Assembly (NCBI GenBank): GCA_023150895.1
Contig: JAKLJY010000080.1
Coordinates: 1 to 38,407 of the forward strand
Source of the DNA: Myxococcota bacterium
GTDB lineage: Bacteria; Myxococcota_A; Bradymonadia; UBA7976; UBA1532
Reading direction: 5' to 3'
Length of the DNA: 38,407 nt
In this document: positions 24,229 through 32,460 of the stretch, piece after piece
How the letters are laid out: the number at the start of each line of letters is the position of its first letter
How positions within the stretch are numbered: the stretch's first letter is position 1
Translations under genes and position numbers: made by a program
Notes under the pieces: model-generated
Told to the model about the DNA's origin: nothing
Database searches by the model: none
What the model saw: the letters and a program-made list of their open reading frames with translations, nothing else

Positions 24229-27195
24229 ATGCCCGCGCCGTGGCGAGATCGCCTCCAGGCCTGGCTCGCGGCCCCGGCCGACGGCCGAAAGCGGCAGCGG
24301 CTCCTCGTGAGCGTCGGGCACCCCACCGCCCTCGCGAGCACCTCGCCGACGCCGACGGAGGGCCTCGCCCTCGGGCGCGCGCTACTCGCGGGGGGCCGCA
24401 CCGCGGACGCGCTCGCGTGGGCGGAGTGGCTCCTCGGACCGACCCCGCCGGAGACGCTCGCGAACGCGGACGCGGCGGCGAACGCGCTCCTGATGGCGGA
24501 CTGCCTCGTCTCGGATGGCCACCTCGAGGCGGCGCACGTCTGGTTTCTGCGGGTCGCGCGGGCCCCCGAGGTCGCCGGCCTCGGCGGGCCGATCCGGCTG
24601 CGGGCCCTCGGACGGGCCGCCCACTGCCTCGCGGAGATCGGCGCATGGGCAGACGCCGCGGCGCACTTCGAGGCGGCCATCGAGGGCCTCCGCACGACGC
24701 CCTTGCCCGACCGGACGGCGCTGCGGACGACGTTCCACGTCCGGGCGGCGTTGTGCCGGGCCGAACTCGGCGAGGCGGACGCCGCGCTGCGTCACTACCT
24801 CCAGGCGGCGGACCGCGCCGAAGCCTGCCTGCACGGCGAACTCGACGTCGGTGACGCGCTCGACTGCTTGCTCGGCGCCGGCGAGCTGGCGTTGCGCCTC
24901 GACGAGATCGACCGGGCGGCCCAGACGTTCGAGCGCGCCGAGCGCCTGATCACCCACTTCGGCAACCGGGCGGCGGGTTCGGCGCGGCGGCGTCGCCTGG
25001 ACACGGGGCTCGGGTTGTGCGCCGTGGAACGGGCTCGCTGGCCCGAGGCCGCCCGCCGCTTCCGCCGCGCGCTCTCGCGACCGCCCGCCGCCGGCGAGAC
25101 GGGCCTGACCCGCGCCGCGACGGCGCTCCAGCTTGCGGAGGTCGAGGCGCGACGCGGGCGACGTGTCCCCGCGCGGGCTGCGTTCGAGCAGGCGCTCGCG
25201 CTCCATGCGAATGAGCAGGTCGTGACCCCGGCCCAGTTTGCGGAGCGCGCGCTGGCCCACCAGCTCTTCGGTACGTTTCTCATTGCCGAGGACGAGCCCG
25301 ACGCCGCCGAGCGTCAGTATCGGGCCGCGGTCGAGGCGTGGCGCGCCATCCCCGATCCCGACCGGATCGACGCCCGCCTCCTGAGCCTGAGCGAGCACCA
25401 GCTCGGTGCGTGCCTGGCGCTGCGGGGCGAGGCACGGTCCGCGGCGCGACACTTCCACGCGGCCGTCGTCGCTGCCCGGGCCGCCGATGCCCTCGGCCGG
25501 GTCGATCCGCACGGCCTGGCGGTCAGCCTCGCTCAGCTCGGCACGACGCTGCTCGACGCCGCCGATGCGGACGGGGCGGAGGCCGCCTTCGCGGAAGCGG
25601 CCGAGATCTTCGCTCGGCCCGGCGACGACGGCTCGATCGCCGGCGAGGCGCTCGGGGGCGCGCTCCACGGACAGGCGGCCTGCCATCTGATGCGAGGCGA
25701 GCTGACGACCGCGCGGGCTCTGCTCGAACGCGCGATCGTGGCCAAGACGTCGCCCGCCGCCGCGGGCTCGCCCGACGAAACGAGCCTGGGCGCAACGCAG
25801 CTGCTGCTGGCGCAGACACTCGCCTCGCTGGACGACCCGCAGACGGATGCCGCGTACGAGCGGGCGGCTGCGACCCTGGACGCCGCCTCCGCGGGCCGTC
25901 CCGGGGCGCTGCGGGCCTTGGCGCACCATGCCCTCGGCAGTCGCCGGTTCGTCCGCGGAGACTACGATGCGGCGATCGAAGCCTACACGGCCTCCGCGGC
26001 GGCGAAGGGGTACTCGGGGGCGGGCTGCGTGTGCCCGGACATCGATCACCTCAGCGTGACGCTCCACGAGCTTGCGGGATGCCGGCTCGCCCGCGGCGAC
26101 GTGGCCGGCGCCCGGCGCGGCTACCTCGAAGCGGCGCGGATCGCCGGCTTGGGGGACGAAAGCGGGCGGATCGATCACGACAGCGTCGGCACCAGCCTGC
26201 ATCAGGTCGGCCACGCCTACACCATGGAGGGCGACGAGGAGGCGGCCCGCACGTGGTTCGAGCGCGCGGTCGAGGAGAAGCGGCAGGGCGATCGCGATGG
26301 CCGCGTCAGCGCGTCGAGCCTCGGTACCAGCCTGCAGGCGGTCGGATACTGCCTCCTGGAGGCGGGCCGCCGGGGAGAGGCCCTGCTCTGGTTCCGGCGC
26401 GCGCTCAACGAGAAGAAGCGCGGCGACCAGGACGGCGTGGTCGACGAGGCGGCCGTCGGCTCCGCACATCACCAGATTGCGTTCACCCTCGCATCGGAGG
26501 GGCGCCTCGAAGAGGCCATCGAGGAGTTCCGCCGGGCCACGGAGGCCAAGGCCCGGGGCGACGCGCAGGGCCGGGTCGACCACGAGAGCCTCGGCGCGAG
26601 CCTGCACCTGCTCGGCGACTGCCACCTCGAGCTGCAGCGGCCGGACGAGGCGCTCGCCTGGTACGAACGCGCGGTCGAGGCCGCCCTGAAGGGCGACGTG
26701 CACGGACGCGTCGACCACGAGAGTCTCGGTTTGAGCCTGCACCAGGCGGGGTTTGCCGCCTTCGCCTGTGAACGGGCCGACGACGCCGTCCGGTACTTCG
26801 AACGCGCGGCGGAGGCCAAGGCCCAGGGCAACCTGCACGGGCGCGTGGATCACGACAGCCTCGGAACGACCTGGCACGAGCTCGGGTTCTGCAACGTGCG
26901 CGCGGAGCGCTACGACGAGGCGAGGGCGTTCTTCGAGCGCGCCGCCGAGGCGAAGCAGGCCGGCAGCGCGCGCGGTCGCGTCGACCACCTCGGCGTCGCC
27001 CGCTGCCTGCTTCGGGCCGCGGAGTGCGCCGGGGCCGCCGAGGCACACTGGGAGGCCCGGATGATCCAGGAGCGCGCGCTGAAGGCCGCCCGTGCGGCGG
27101 AAACCGAGGCGCCGGGCCCCCAGGTGGCGGCGTTTTTCGCCGAGCTCGACGACGCCCGGCGACGGACGCGGCGGGCGCTGACGGGCGGGGCGTAA
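24229..27195 (+). CDS. Large TPR-like repeat protein (988 residues)
   Basis: ATG at 24229 gives 988 residues. The frame is open to 23935, but that part overlaps the divergent gene. The whole protein is alpha-helical repeats. The first two-thirds has irregular TPR-like units (for example DAAAHFEAAIEGLR and AERQYRAAVEAWRAI). The last third has seven units of exactly 45 residues, most with GRVDHESLG, a helix, and FERAVEAK. No signal peptide or membrane helix is seen, so it is probably cytoplasmic and may hold other proteins together. I recall similar GRVDHESLG repeats in large myxobacterial TPR proteins, but their function is not known to me. Confidence 0.88.
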   Translation: MPAPWRDRLQAWLAAPADGRKRQRLLVSVGHPTALASTSPTPTEGLALGRALLAGGRTADALAWAEWLLGPTPPETLANADAAANALLMADCLVSDGHLEAAHVWFLRVARAPEVAGLGGPIRLRALGRAAHCLAEIGAWADAAAHFEAAIEGLRTTPLPDRTALRTTFHVRAALCRAELGEADAALRHYLQAADRAEACLHGELDVGDALDCLLGAGELALRLDEIDRAAQTFERAERLITHFGNRAAGSARRRRLDTGLGLCAVERARWPEAARRFRRALSRPPAAGETGLTRAATALQLAEVEARRGRRVPARAAFEQALALHANEQVVTPAQFAERALAHQLFGTFLIAEDEPDAAERQYRAAVEAWRAIPDPDRIDARLLSLSEHQLGACLALRGEARSAARHFHAAVVAARAADALGRVDPHGLAVSLAQLGTTLLDAADADGAEAAFAEAAEIFARPGDDGSIAGEALGGALHGQAACHLMRGELTTARALLERAIVAKTSPAAAGSPDETSLGATQLLLAQTLASLDDPQTDAAYERAAATLDAASAGRPGALRALAHHALGSRRFVRGDYDAAIEAYTASAAAKGYSGAGCVCPDIDHLSVTLHELAGCRLARGDVAGARRGYLEAARIAGLGDESGRIDHDSVGTSLHQVGHAYTMEGDEEAARTWFERAVEEKRQGDRDGRVSASSLGTSLQAVGYCLLEAGRRGEALLWFRRALNEKKRGDQDGVVDEAAVGSAHHQIAFTLASEGRLEEAIEEFRRATEAKARGDAQGRVDHESLGASLHLLGDCHLELQRPDEALAWYERAVEAALKGDVHGRVDHESLGLSLHQAGFAAFACERADDAVRYFERAAEAKAQGNLHGRVDHDSLGTTWHELGFCNVRAERYDEARAFFERAAEAKQAGSARGRVDHLGVARCLLRAAECAGAAEAHWEARMIQERALKAARAAETEAPGPQVAAFFAELDDARRRTRRALTGGA
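26152..27096 (+). repeat. Seven 135-bp (45-residue) coding repeats in the TPR-like protein
   Basis: Residues 642-956 consist of seven back-to-back units of 45 residues without indels. The consensus begins GDxxGRVDHESLGxSLHxxG and ends with a WFERAVEAK-type helix. Units 4 to 6 are the most alike; unit 7 is degenerate. The period is longer than the 34 residues of a classic TPR, with an extra GRVDH-containing loop. Confidence 0.9.
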
Positions 27196-27202
27196 GGCGC
27201 CC

Positions 27203-29107
27203 TCAGCCCTCCGCCTCGGCAAGACCGAGGGCGGCGGCGTGGCGCAACAACAGCTGCGCCGCCTCCCCCTCTCCGGCCCGGTGCAGCAGCTCCGCGGCCC
27301 GGAAGAGGTTCCACTCCGGCCGCCCCAGCGGATACGGCCGCTGCCACACGGGCGGCGGGTGCCTCAGCGGCGGTGCGGTGAACGCGCCCCCCTCGAGGCG
27401 CGCCTCGACCGCCTCCGGGAGCGCGCGGCGTTCCGCGGGGACCCCGGCGAGGTAGGCCCGCACCGCCAGCGCCGGCCGGTCCAGCGTCCACAGGGCCTCG
27501 CCCCGCTCGAACGCCACGTGCGCCAGAACACCGTCGCTCGCGGGCGACCCCGTCCCGACCGCGTCGACCCACCCGGCCAGAAACGCATTCGCCGAGGCCT
27601 CGTCGCTCGGGCAAGGGGCCGTCTGCAGCAGGAGTGGCCCCGCACAGACCCGAAGGCGCGCCGCGCCGACGAGTTCACCGGACTCCAGAACGACCGGGCG
27701 GTCGCCCTGCGCGGCCAGGAAGCGCCGCAACCGCTCGTCCGGGGGCCCGGGCAGGTCGATGGGCAACAGCGTCGGGTGCCGTTCGTAGAGGTGGCGCCAG
27801 TACCACGACGAACTCGACAGACCCCAGGCCAGCACGACGACGTCCGGGCGGAGCCCCTCGACGGACTGGAGGTAGTGCAAAGGAAAGACGAAGTGGTCGG
27901 ACGCGACGACCACGACGGCCCCCTCCGGCGCCGTCTCGAGCACGCGCGTCGAAAGCGCCCGGGCGACGGCGTCCGTCGAACGGGTGCGGGCGAGGGGCCC
28001 GGGGCCGGCAAGGAACGTCGGAAGCCCGAAGAGCACCGTCAGCAGCGCGCGTCCGACGACCAGCGTCCGGGTGCTGATCCAGGCGGCCGCGCCTGCGGCC
28101 GACAACGCGAACGGCAGCATCAGATAGCCGAAGTAGTCGGGAATCTCGGGCAGGTACTGGGTATTGGACAGCAGCAGCAGGGTCATGAAGACCCAGGCGA
28201 GCAGCCCGGGCAGGCGCGGCGCCCGCCGCAGGGCGCCCAAAAGGCCCAGGAGCCACGGCAGCCACAACGCCATCGCCAGCGACCACTCCACGAACCGCCC
28301 CCACTTGACGCTCAGCGGCTCGGCGAGGGCGAGGCGGTTTCGCGTGTAGTCGACCCCGCGGAAGTACCGCCAGAGGTCGTCTCCGCCCCAAACGAACACC
28401 CCCGTCCGCTCCGCCGCCCAGAAGACGTACGCATAGGGCACGAGCCCGAGGAGACCACCGGCGGTCGTCAGGCCGAGCGCCCGCAACAGCGACCGCGTCC
28501 GGCGCGTGCCCAGGAAAAAAGCCGGGGCGCCGGCGACCGCGGCACCGATGGCCACGTATGGATTCGCGCTCGCCGAGAGGCCGAGGGCGACCCCGGCGAC
28601 GAGCAGCGCCCGAGCAGGGGGGGCTTCCGGGCGCGCGTCGAGTGCGGCCCAGCGGGCCAGCGTCCACAGCGCCGGCAGCGTCGCGAGCGCATAGACCTCG
28701 ACCCGGGTCGCCGGCTCCCAGAAGACGACGTGTGAGAGGCCCGCCACGACCACCAGCGCCCGAAGGCCCCGCCCGGGCGCGCCGGGCCCCGCCCAGTGGT
28801 CGGCCAGAGAGAGAGCGGGCACCGCACACAGCGCGGCCGGCACGGCGGACAGCAGGTTGAACGCCCACGCGCCGCCACCCATCAGCGCGACCAGGTAGCC
28901 CAGCGCGGTATGCAGCGGCTGCCCGACGGGATGCCCGAGCCCCCCCTGCGCGGCGACCAACGACAGCTCGGCGCTGTCGTAGTGCGAGAGATCCCGGCTC
29001 CCCGTCGCGACGAACAGGGCGAGCATCGCGAGCGTGACGCCGAAAGCCAGACCCGGGGACTCGACCGGCAACCCGAGGGCCGTCCGGCGCGCGGCGGTCG
29101 GGTTCAT
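27203..29107 (-). CDS. DUF2723-like GT-C membrane protein
   Basis: The 634-residue protein has about ten membrane helices. The N-terminal loop SHYDSAELSLVAAQGGLGHPVGQPLHTALG (residues 41-70, with key residues Asp44, Glu47 and His59) matches the DUF2723 / TMEM260-type family, related to protein O-mannosyltransferases and other GT-C enzymes. A soluble C-terminal region of about 250 residues follows. It is the last gene of the minus-strand operon, and its start overlaps the methyltransferase/GT2 stop as ATGA. It may transfer a sugar from a lipid carrier to a protein or glycan at the outer face of the inner membrane. The acceptor is unknown. Confidence 0.82.
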   Translation of the reverse strand: MNPTAARRTALGLPVESPGLAFGVTLAMLALFVATGSRDLSHYDSAELSLVAAQGGLGHPVGQPLHTALGYLVALMGGGAWAFNLLSAVPAALCAVPALSLADHWAGPGAPGRGLRALVVVAGLSHVVFWEPATRVEVYALATLPALWTLARWAALDARPEAPPARALLVAGVALGLSASANPYVAIGAAVAGAPAFFLGTRRTRSLLRALGLTTAGGLLGLVPYAYVFWAAERTGVFVWGGDDLWRYFRGVDYTRNRLALAEPLSVKWGRFVEWSLAMALWLPWLLGLLGALRRAPRLPGLLAWVFMTLLLLSNTQYLPEIPDYFGYLMLPFALSAAGAAAWISTRTLVVGRALLTVLFGLPTFLAGPGPLARTRSTDAVARALSTRVLETAPEGAVVVVASDHFVFPLHYLQSVEGLRPDVVVLAWGLSSSSWYWRHLYERHPTLLPIDLPGPPDERLRRFLAAQGDRPVVLESGELVGAARLRVCAGPLLLQTAPCPSDEASANAFLAGWVDAVGTGSPASDGVLAHVAFERGEALWTLDRPALAVRAYLAGVPAERRALPEAVEARLEGGAFTAPPLRHPPPVWQRPYPLGRPEWNLFRAAELLHRAGEGEAAQLLLRHAAALGLAEAEG

Positions 29108-30663
29108 GACCCGCGCTTGCTCATCGAGAGCGTCGCGCGCAGCGTCCGCAGGATGGTCGTGGGGTTGAGGACCTTCGAGTGGCCGGCCACGCGCGCACGG
29201 GCGTCGATCTCCACCTCGATGATGGTCTCCCCCGCGTCGCGGAGGTTCTTTCGAAAGGCGGTGCTGATCATCATCGAGTCATCGTCGCGCGGGGCGAAGC
29301 GTGTCCAGACATCGCGCGCGAACAGATAGTTGCCGCCGCTCTTGGCGACCTGACCGGTGCGCAGGCGGATCATCTGATTGAGCGACTTCGAGATCACCTG
29401 CCGGTACCAGGCGTCGTCGCGCGAGCGATAGACCGTCGTGAGCATGGGCGCCTCGTGCCGGCGCCGGAAGAGCTCCAGCACGCTCTCGGGCGCGATCTGG
29501 CCGTCCCCCGGGGCCCAGGTCACGAACCGGCCGCGGGCGGCGTCGAAGCCATTGCGCAATGCGCCGCCGATGCCGAGGTTCTTGGGATTGGGCGACAGGC
29601 GAACGCGTGAATCGCAGGCTGCCAGCGTCGCCATGTGATCCGGCGTCGTGTCCGTGCTGCCGTCGTCGACCATGACGAGCTCGAAGTCCACCCCCGCCGC
29701 GTCGAGGGCGTCGATCATCTCCCAGGCCACGGGCGCGAGACAGTCTTCCTCGTTGAAAGCGATGAAGACGACGCTCAGATCGGGCGTCGGGCTCACGGGT
29801 CGACGATGGCGACGCTCGAAAACATAGAGATCCTGAAGCACCGGGACGTCGGCGAGCAGAGCGGCCGCCGGGCTGCGCCGGATGCGCTGCTCGAGCCGCT
29901 GCAGCGTGGGATCCACCCGGACCAGCGCGGGCGTCGCCGCCTCGACGAGCACCCGCAGCGCGGGCTGCTCGGTCTGCACGGCCGCGGCCTCCGTCCCCCC
30001 CATGAAGGCCGGAATCAGATGCGCACACGTCGGCGCCTGGTAACGCGCCGCGAAGTGGCGCGCGAACTTCCGCGGATACGCTTCCCGGGGGCGGAAGTGC
30101 GTCAGATAGCGCAGCGTGCCATCGGGCTCCGACCGCCGGTCCTCGCGGGGCGCGCCGTCCGTCGTCACGGGCTCCTTGAGCACCAGGCGCCCGCCGGGGA
30201 CGACGAGCGTCGCGAGGTGGTCGACGAGGGCGTCGAGGGTCGTTTCGTCGAGGTGCGCGGCGACCCCGAAGAGAATCACGACGTCGAAGGGCCCTTCCGG
30301 GCGCGGATCGAGCACCGTGCCGACCCGTGCCCGGACGTTCTGGATGCCCTCACGCACTGCCCGCGCCCGGGCCGCCTCGACGAGCGCCTCGCTGGCGTCG
30401 ACGAGCACGACCTCGCGCACCCGGGGCGCCAGCTCGAAGGCGATGCGCCCGGCCCCACCGCCGAGGTCGAGCACGCGTTCGTCGCCCCGCAGGTGAAGGA
30501 CCCGGTTCAGGTGGGCGCGCTCGAGGGCGTCCTTCAGGCGGGCGACGTGGACCTGCGCCGTCACCGTGCCGAGCAGGGCCTCGTCGCCAGCGGCGAGCTT
30601 CTGCCGCGTGTCCGCGTCGTAGTGGCGGATGGTCGGTGCGTTCTCGGCACGGGTACCGGGCAT
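29104..30663 (-). CDS. SAM-methyltransferase / GT2 glycosyltransferase fusion
   Basis: ATG at 30663, one base after the upstream stop, gives 519 residues. The N-terminal half is a class I methyltransferase: motif I VLDLGGGAGRIAFEL (64-78), the SAM-ribose Asp in VLVDASEALVEAA, and PFDVVILFGVAAHL and LVVPGGRLVLKEP further on. The C-terminal half (about 295-519) is a family 2 glycosyltransferase with FIAFNEEDCL, the DDGS motif at 333-336, and APGDGQIAPES for metal binding. It resembles polyprenyl-phosphate sugar transferases. A link of about 120 residues joins the two. The fusion suggests sugar transfer coupled to methylation of the same or a neighbouring group, which is an inference. Confidence 0.87.
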   Translation of the reverse strand: MPGTRAENAPTIRHYDADTRQKLAAGDEALLGTVTAQVHVARLKDALERAHLNRVLHLRGDERVLDLGGGAGRIAFELAPRVREVVLVDASEALVEAARARAVREGIQNVRARVGTVLDPRPEGPFDVVILFGVAAHLDETTLDALVDHLATLVVPGGRLVLKEPVTTDGAPREDRRSEPDGTLRYLTHFRPREAYPRKFARHFAARYQAPTCAHLIPAFMGGTEAAAVQTEQPALRVLVEAATPALVRVDPTLQRLEQRIRRSPAAALLADVPVLQDLYVFERRHRRPVSPTPDLSVVFIAFNEEDCLAPVAWEMIDALDAAGVDFELVMVDDGSTDTTPDHMATLAACDSRVRLSPNPKNLGIGGALRNGFDAARGRFVTWAPGDGQIAPESVLELFRRRHEAPMLTTVYRSRDDAWYRQVISKSLNQMIRLRTGQVAKSGGNYLFARDVWTRFAPRDDDSMMISTAFRKNLRDAGETIIEVEIDARARVAGHSKVLNPTTILRTLRATLSMSKRGS

Positions 30664-30664
30664 G

Positions 30665-32395
30665 TCAGGGCTCCAGGCGGGCGGCGGCGGCGACCTCGGC
30701 CGCGACCTCGGCCGCACGGGCGACGGCGGCCTCGCTCGTCTCGGCGGTGGTCAGCACGACGCCGACGATCGACCAGCGCTCGACGACCATGGTGACGGCC
30801 TCCCCCGGCGGCGCCGTCAGATCGACCCGCTCGACGCCCGGACGCGCACGCAGCGCTTCGAGCCGCTCGGCGTCCACGGCGAGGCGCCCGCGTCCCCGCA
30901 ACCCGACGAGGCGCCCGGCGACGGGCGTCACCCGGCGAGCGTCGGCGAACAGGGCGTCCGGCGCGCGTCCGAGCGCGATCTGCAGGGCGACGGCGGAGAG
31001 GTCCACACCGCAGTGCGTTCGCACCAGTTCCGTGATGGCCGAGCCGCCGAGGCGCGCGTTGCACTCGATGAGAACGGTGCGGTCGTCCTCGATGCGGAGG
31101 TCGAAGTTCGCCGGGCCGTCCGTCAGACCCAGCGCGAGCCCGAAGCGTTCGACGTCGGCCACGACCCGCGCCTGCTCCGCGGCCGAGAGCGTCGACGGCA
31201 AGGAGTGACCGATGGGGGACACGACCGCGTCCTGGTACTGGTCGTCGAGCACGAATGCCCGGGCGATGCGGCCGTGCCGGAAAACGGCCTCGACGCCGAC
31301 ACTGCGCCCGCCGACGTGCGCCTGCAGCAGCACGCCCTGGCCCGGCATCGCGTGCGGCAGCGCCCGCTCCAGCGCAGGCTCGAGCCCGTCGGGTTCGCGC
31401 ACGATGCTGACCCCGCGCCCGCCCGCGGCCGAGCGGGGTTTGATGACGAACGGGTAGCCGCCGACGAGCGTGAGCGCGGCACCGACTTCGCTCGCCCGCG
31501 AGACCGGGAGGGTGACCGGCACGGCGAGACCCGCGGCCTTGACCGCACGGTACGTGGCCAGCTTGTCGCGACAGGTCAGGACGGCCTCGGGCGGGTGCCC
31601 GGCCAGCTCCCGGGCGGCCGAGACCGCCGACACCGCCGTCAGCGCCACGTCGCTGGCCGCCGTGACGACCGCGTCGACCCGGAACCGGTTGGCCACCTCG
31701 ACCACCCCGGCCACGTTGGTGGTGTCCACCGCCACCGAGTGCGTCGCCAGCGCCATGCCCGGCGCGTCCGTCGCGCGATCGACCACGACCGTCTCGAACC
31801 CCTGCGCCACCGCCGTCCGGATCATCGAGAGCTGGAACGGCCCCCCGCCCACCACCAGGACGCGCGGCGCGACACGCTCGCCCCGGTACCGCAGCACCCG
31901 CGCCGGATTGCCGGCGGCGACCGCGTAGGGCGGCACGTCCCGCGTCACGACCGCACCGGCGCCGATCTGCGCACCGCGGCCGATGGTCACGCCGGGCAGA
32001 ATGATCGTCCCCACGCCGATGTCGGCGTCGTCCTCGACGACGATCGGGGCGAACTGCAGCGGCGAGGCCAGAATGGGCACGTCGCGCCCGGCCTCGCCAT
32101 GCGTCGACGTCAGCATGCGCACGAACGGCCCGACGCCGACGGCCCGGCCGATACGGATGCCCCCGGCGGAGTGCAGGAACACCCCTTGCCCGAGCCACGT
32201 GTCGTCGCCGATGGACAACGTGTTCTGGTGATAGCCCTTGAGCATGGCATCGTGGCCGACGTAGACGTTGTCCCCGATGGAGACCGTCTCGGGATGCCAG
32301 ATGCGCACGCCCTCTTCGAACACGACGTGCGGGCCACACGCGGCGAGCTGCGCTCGCGAAAATCGGCCGTCACCATGACTGCGGAACTGACGCAT
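30665..32395 (-). CDS. Hexapeptide acetyltransferase / ATP-grasp ligase fusion
   Basis: The 576-residue protein has two enzymes in one chain. Residues 1-170 are a left-handed beta-helix acyltransferase: SIGDNVYVGHDAML, RIGRAVGVGPFVRM and IGRGAQIGAGAVV repeats, a likely catalytic His99 (STHG), and the family ending PPYAVAAGNPARVL. From 177 comes a pre-ATP-grasp domain (VLVVGGGPFQLSMIRTA). An ATP-grasp domain follows with Lys319 (PFVIKPRSAAGGRG), then FDLRIEDD and the metal-binding ECNARLGGS (444-452). ATP-grasp enzymes join a carboxylate to an amine or similar group. Together they could add an acyl and an amino-acid-like group to a sugar. It heads the leftward operon and is divergent from the degenerate ligase gene. 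Confidence 0.88.
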   Translation of the reverse strand: MRQFRSHGDGRFSRAQLAACGPHVVFEEGVRIWHPETVSIGDNVYVGHDAMLKGYHQNTLSIGDDTWLGQGVFLHSAGGIRIGRAVGVGPFVRMLTSTHGEAGRDVPILASPLQFAPIVVEDDADIGVGTIILPGVTIGRGAQIGAGAVVTRDVPPYAVAAGNPARVLRYRGERVAPRVLVVGGGPFQLSMIRTAVAQGFETVVVDRATDAPGMALATHSVAVDTTNVAGVVEVANRFRVDAVVTAASDVALTAVSAVSAARELAGHPPEAVLTCRDKLATYRAVKAAGLAVPVTLPVSRASEVGAALTLVGGYPFVIKPRSAAGGRGVSIVREPDGLEPALERALPHAMPGQGVLLQAHVGGRSVGVEAVFRHGRIARAFVLDDQYQDAVVSPIGHSLPSTLSAAEQARVVADVERFGLALGLTDGPANFDLRIEDDRTVLIECNARLGGSAITELVRTHCGVDLSAVALQIALGRAPDALFADARRVTPVAGRLVGLRGRGRLAVDAERLEALRARPGVERVDLTAPPGEAVTMVVERWSIVGVVLTTAETSEAAVARAAEVAAEVAAAARLEP

Positions 32396-32412
32396 CGCGC
32401 GACTTTCGCACG

Positions 32413-32431
32413 CTTCCCGCGTGTCGGGAAG
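32413..32431. promoter_or_regulatory. Palindrome between divergent genes, possible shared operator
   Basis: CTTCCCG (32413-32419) and CGGGAAG (32425-32431) are perfect inverted arms with a five-base spacer. The palindrome lies in the 65-base gap between the divergent ATP-grasp and adenylate-enzyme genes. Its position suits a dimeric repressor or activator that controls both. No promoter elements were clear. Confidence 0.4.
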
Positions 32432-32460
32432 ATCCAGGCAGAGTCCCCGGCGACCGCCCG

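Noticed and set aside
26152-27096. 135-bp periodicity considered as a CRISPR or satellite array
   Set aside because: The period is a multiple of three, the repeats are imperfect, and they encode an unbroken protein with helical repeats.
24382-27222. Minus-strand frame of 946 codons opposite the TPR protein
   Set aside because: Its apparent repeats are only the reverse reading of the TPR repeats.
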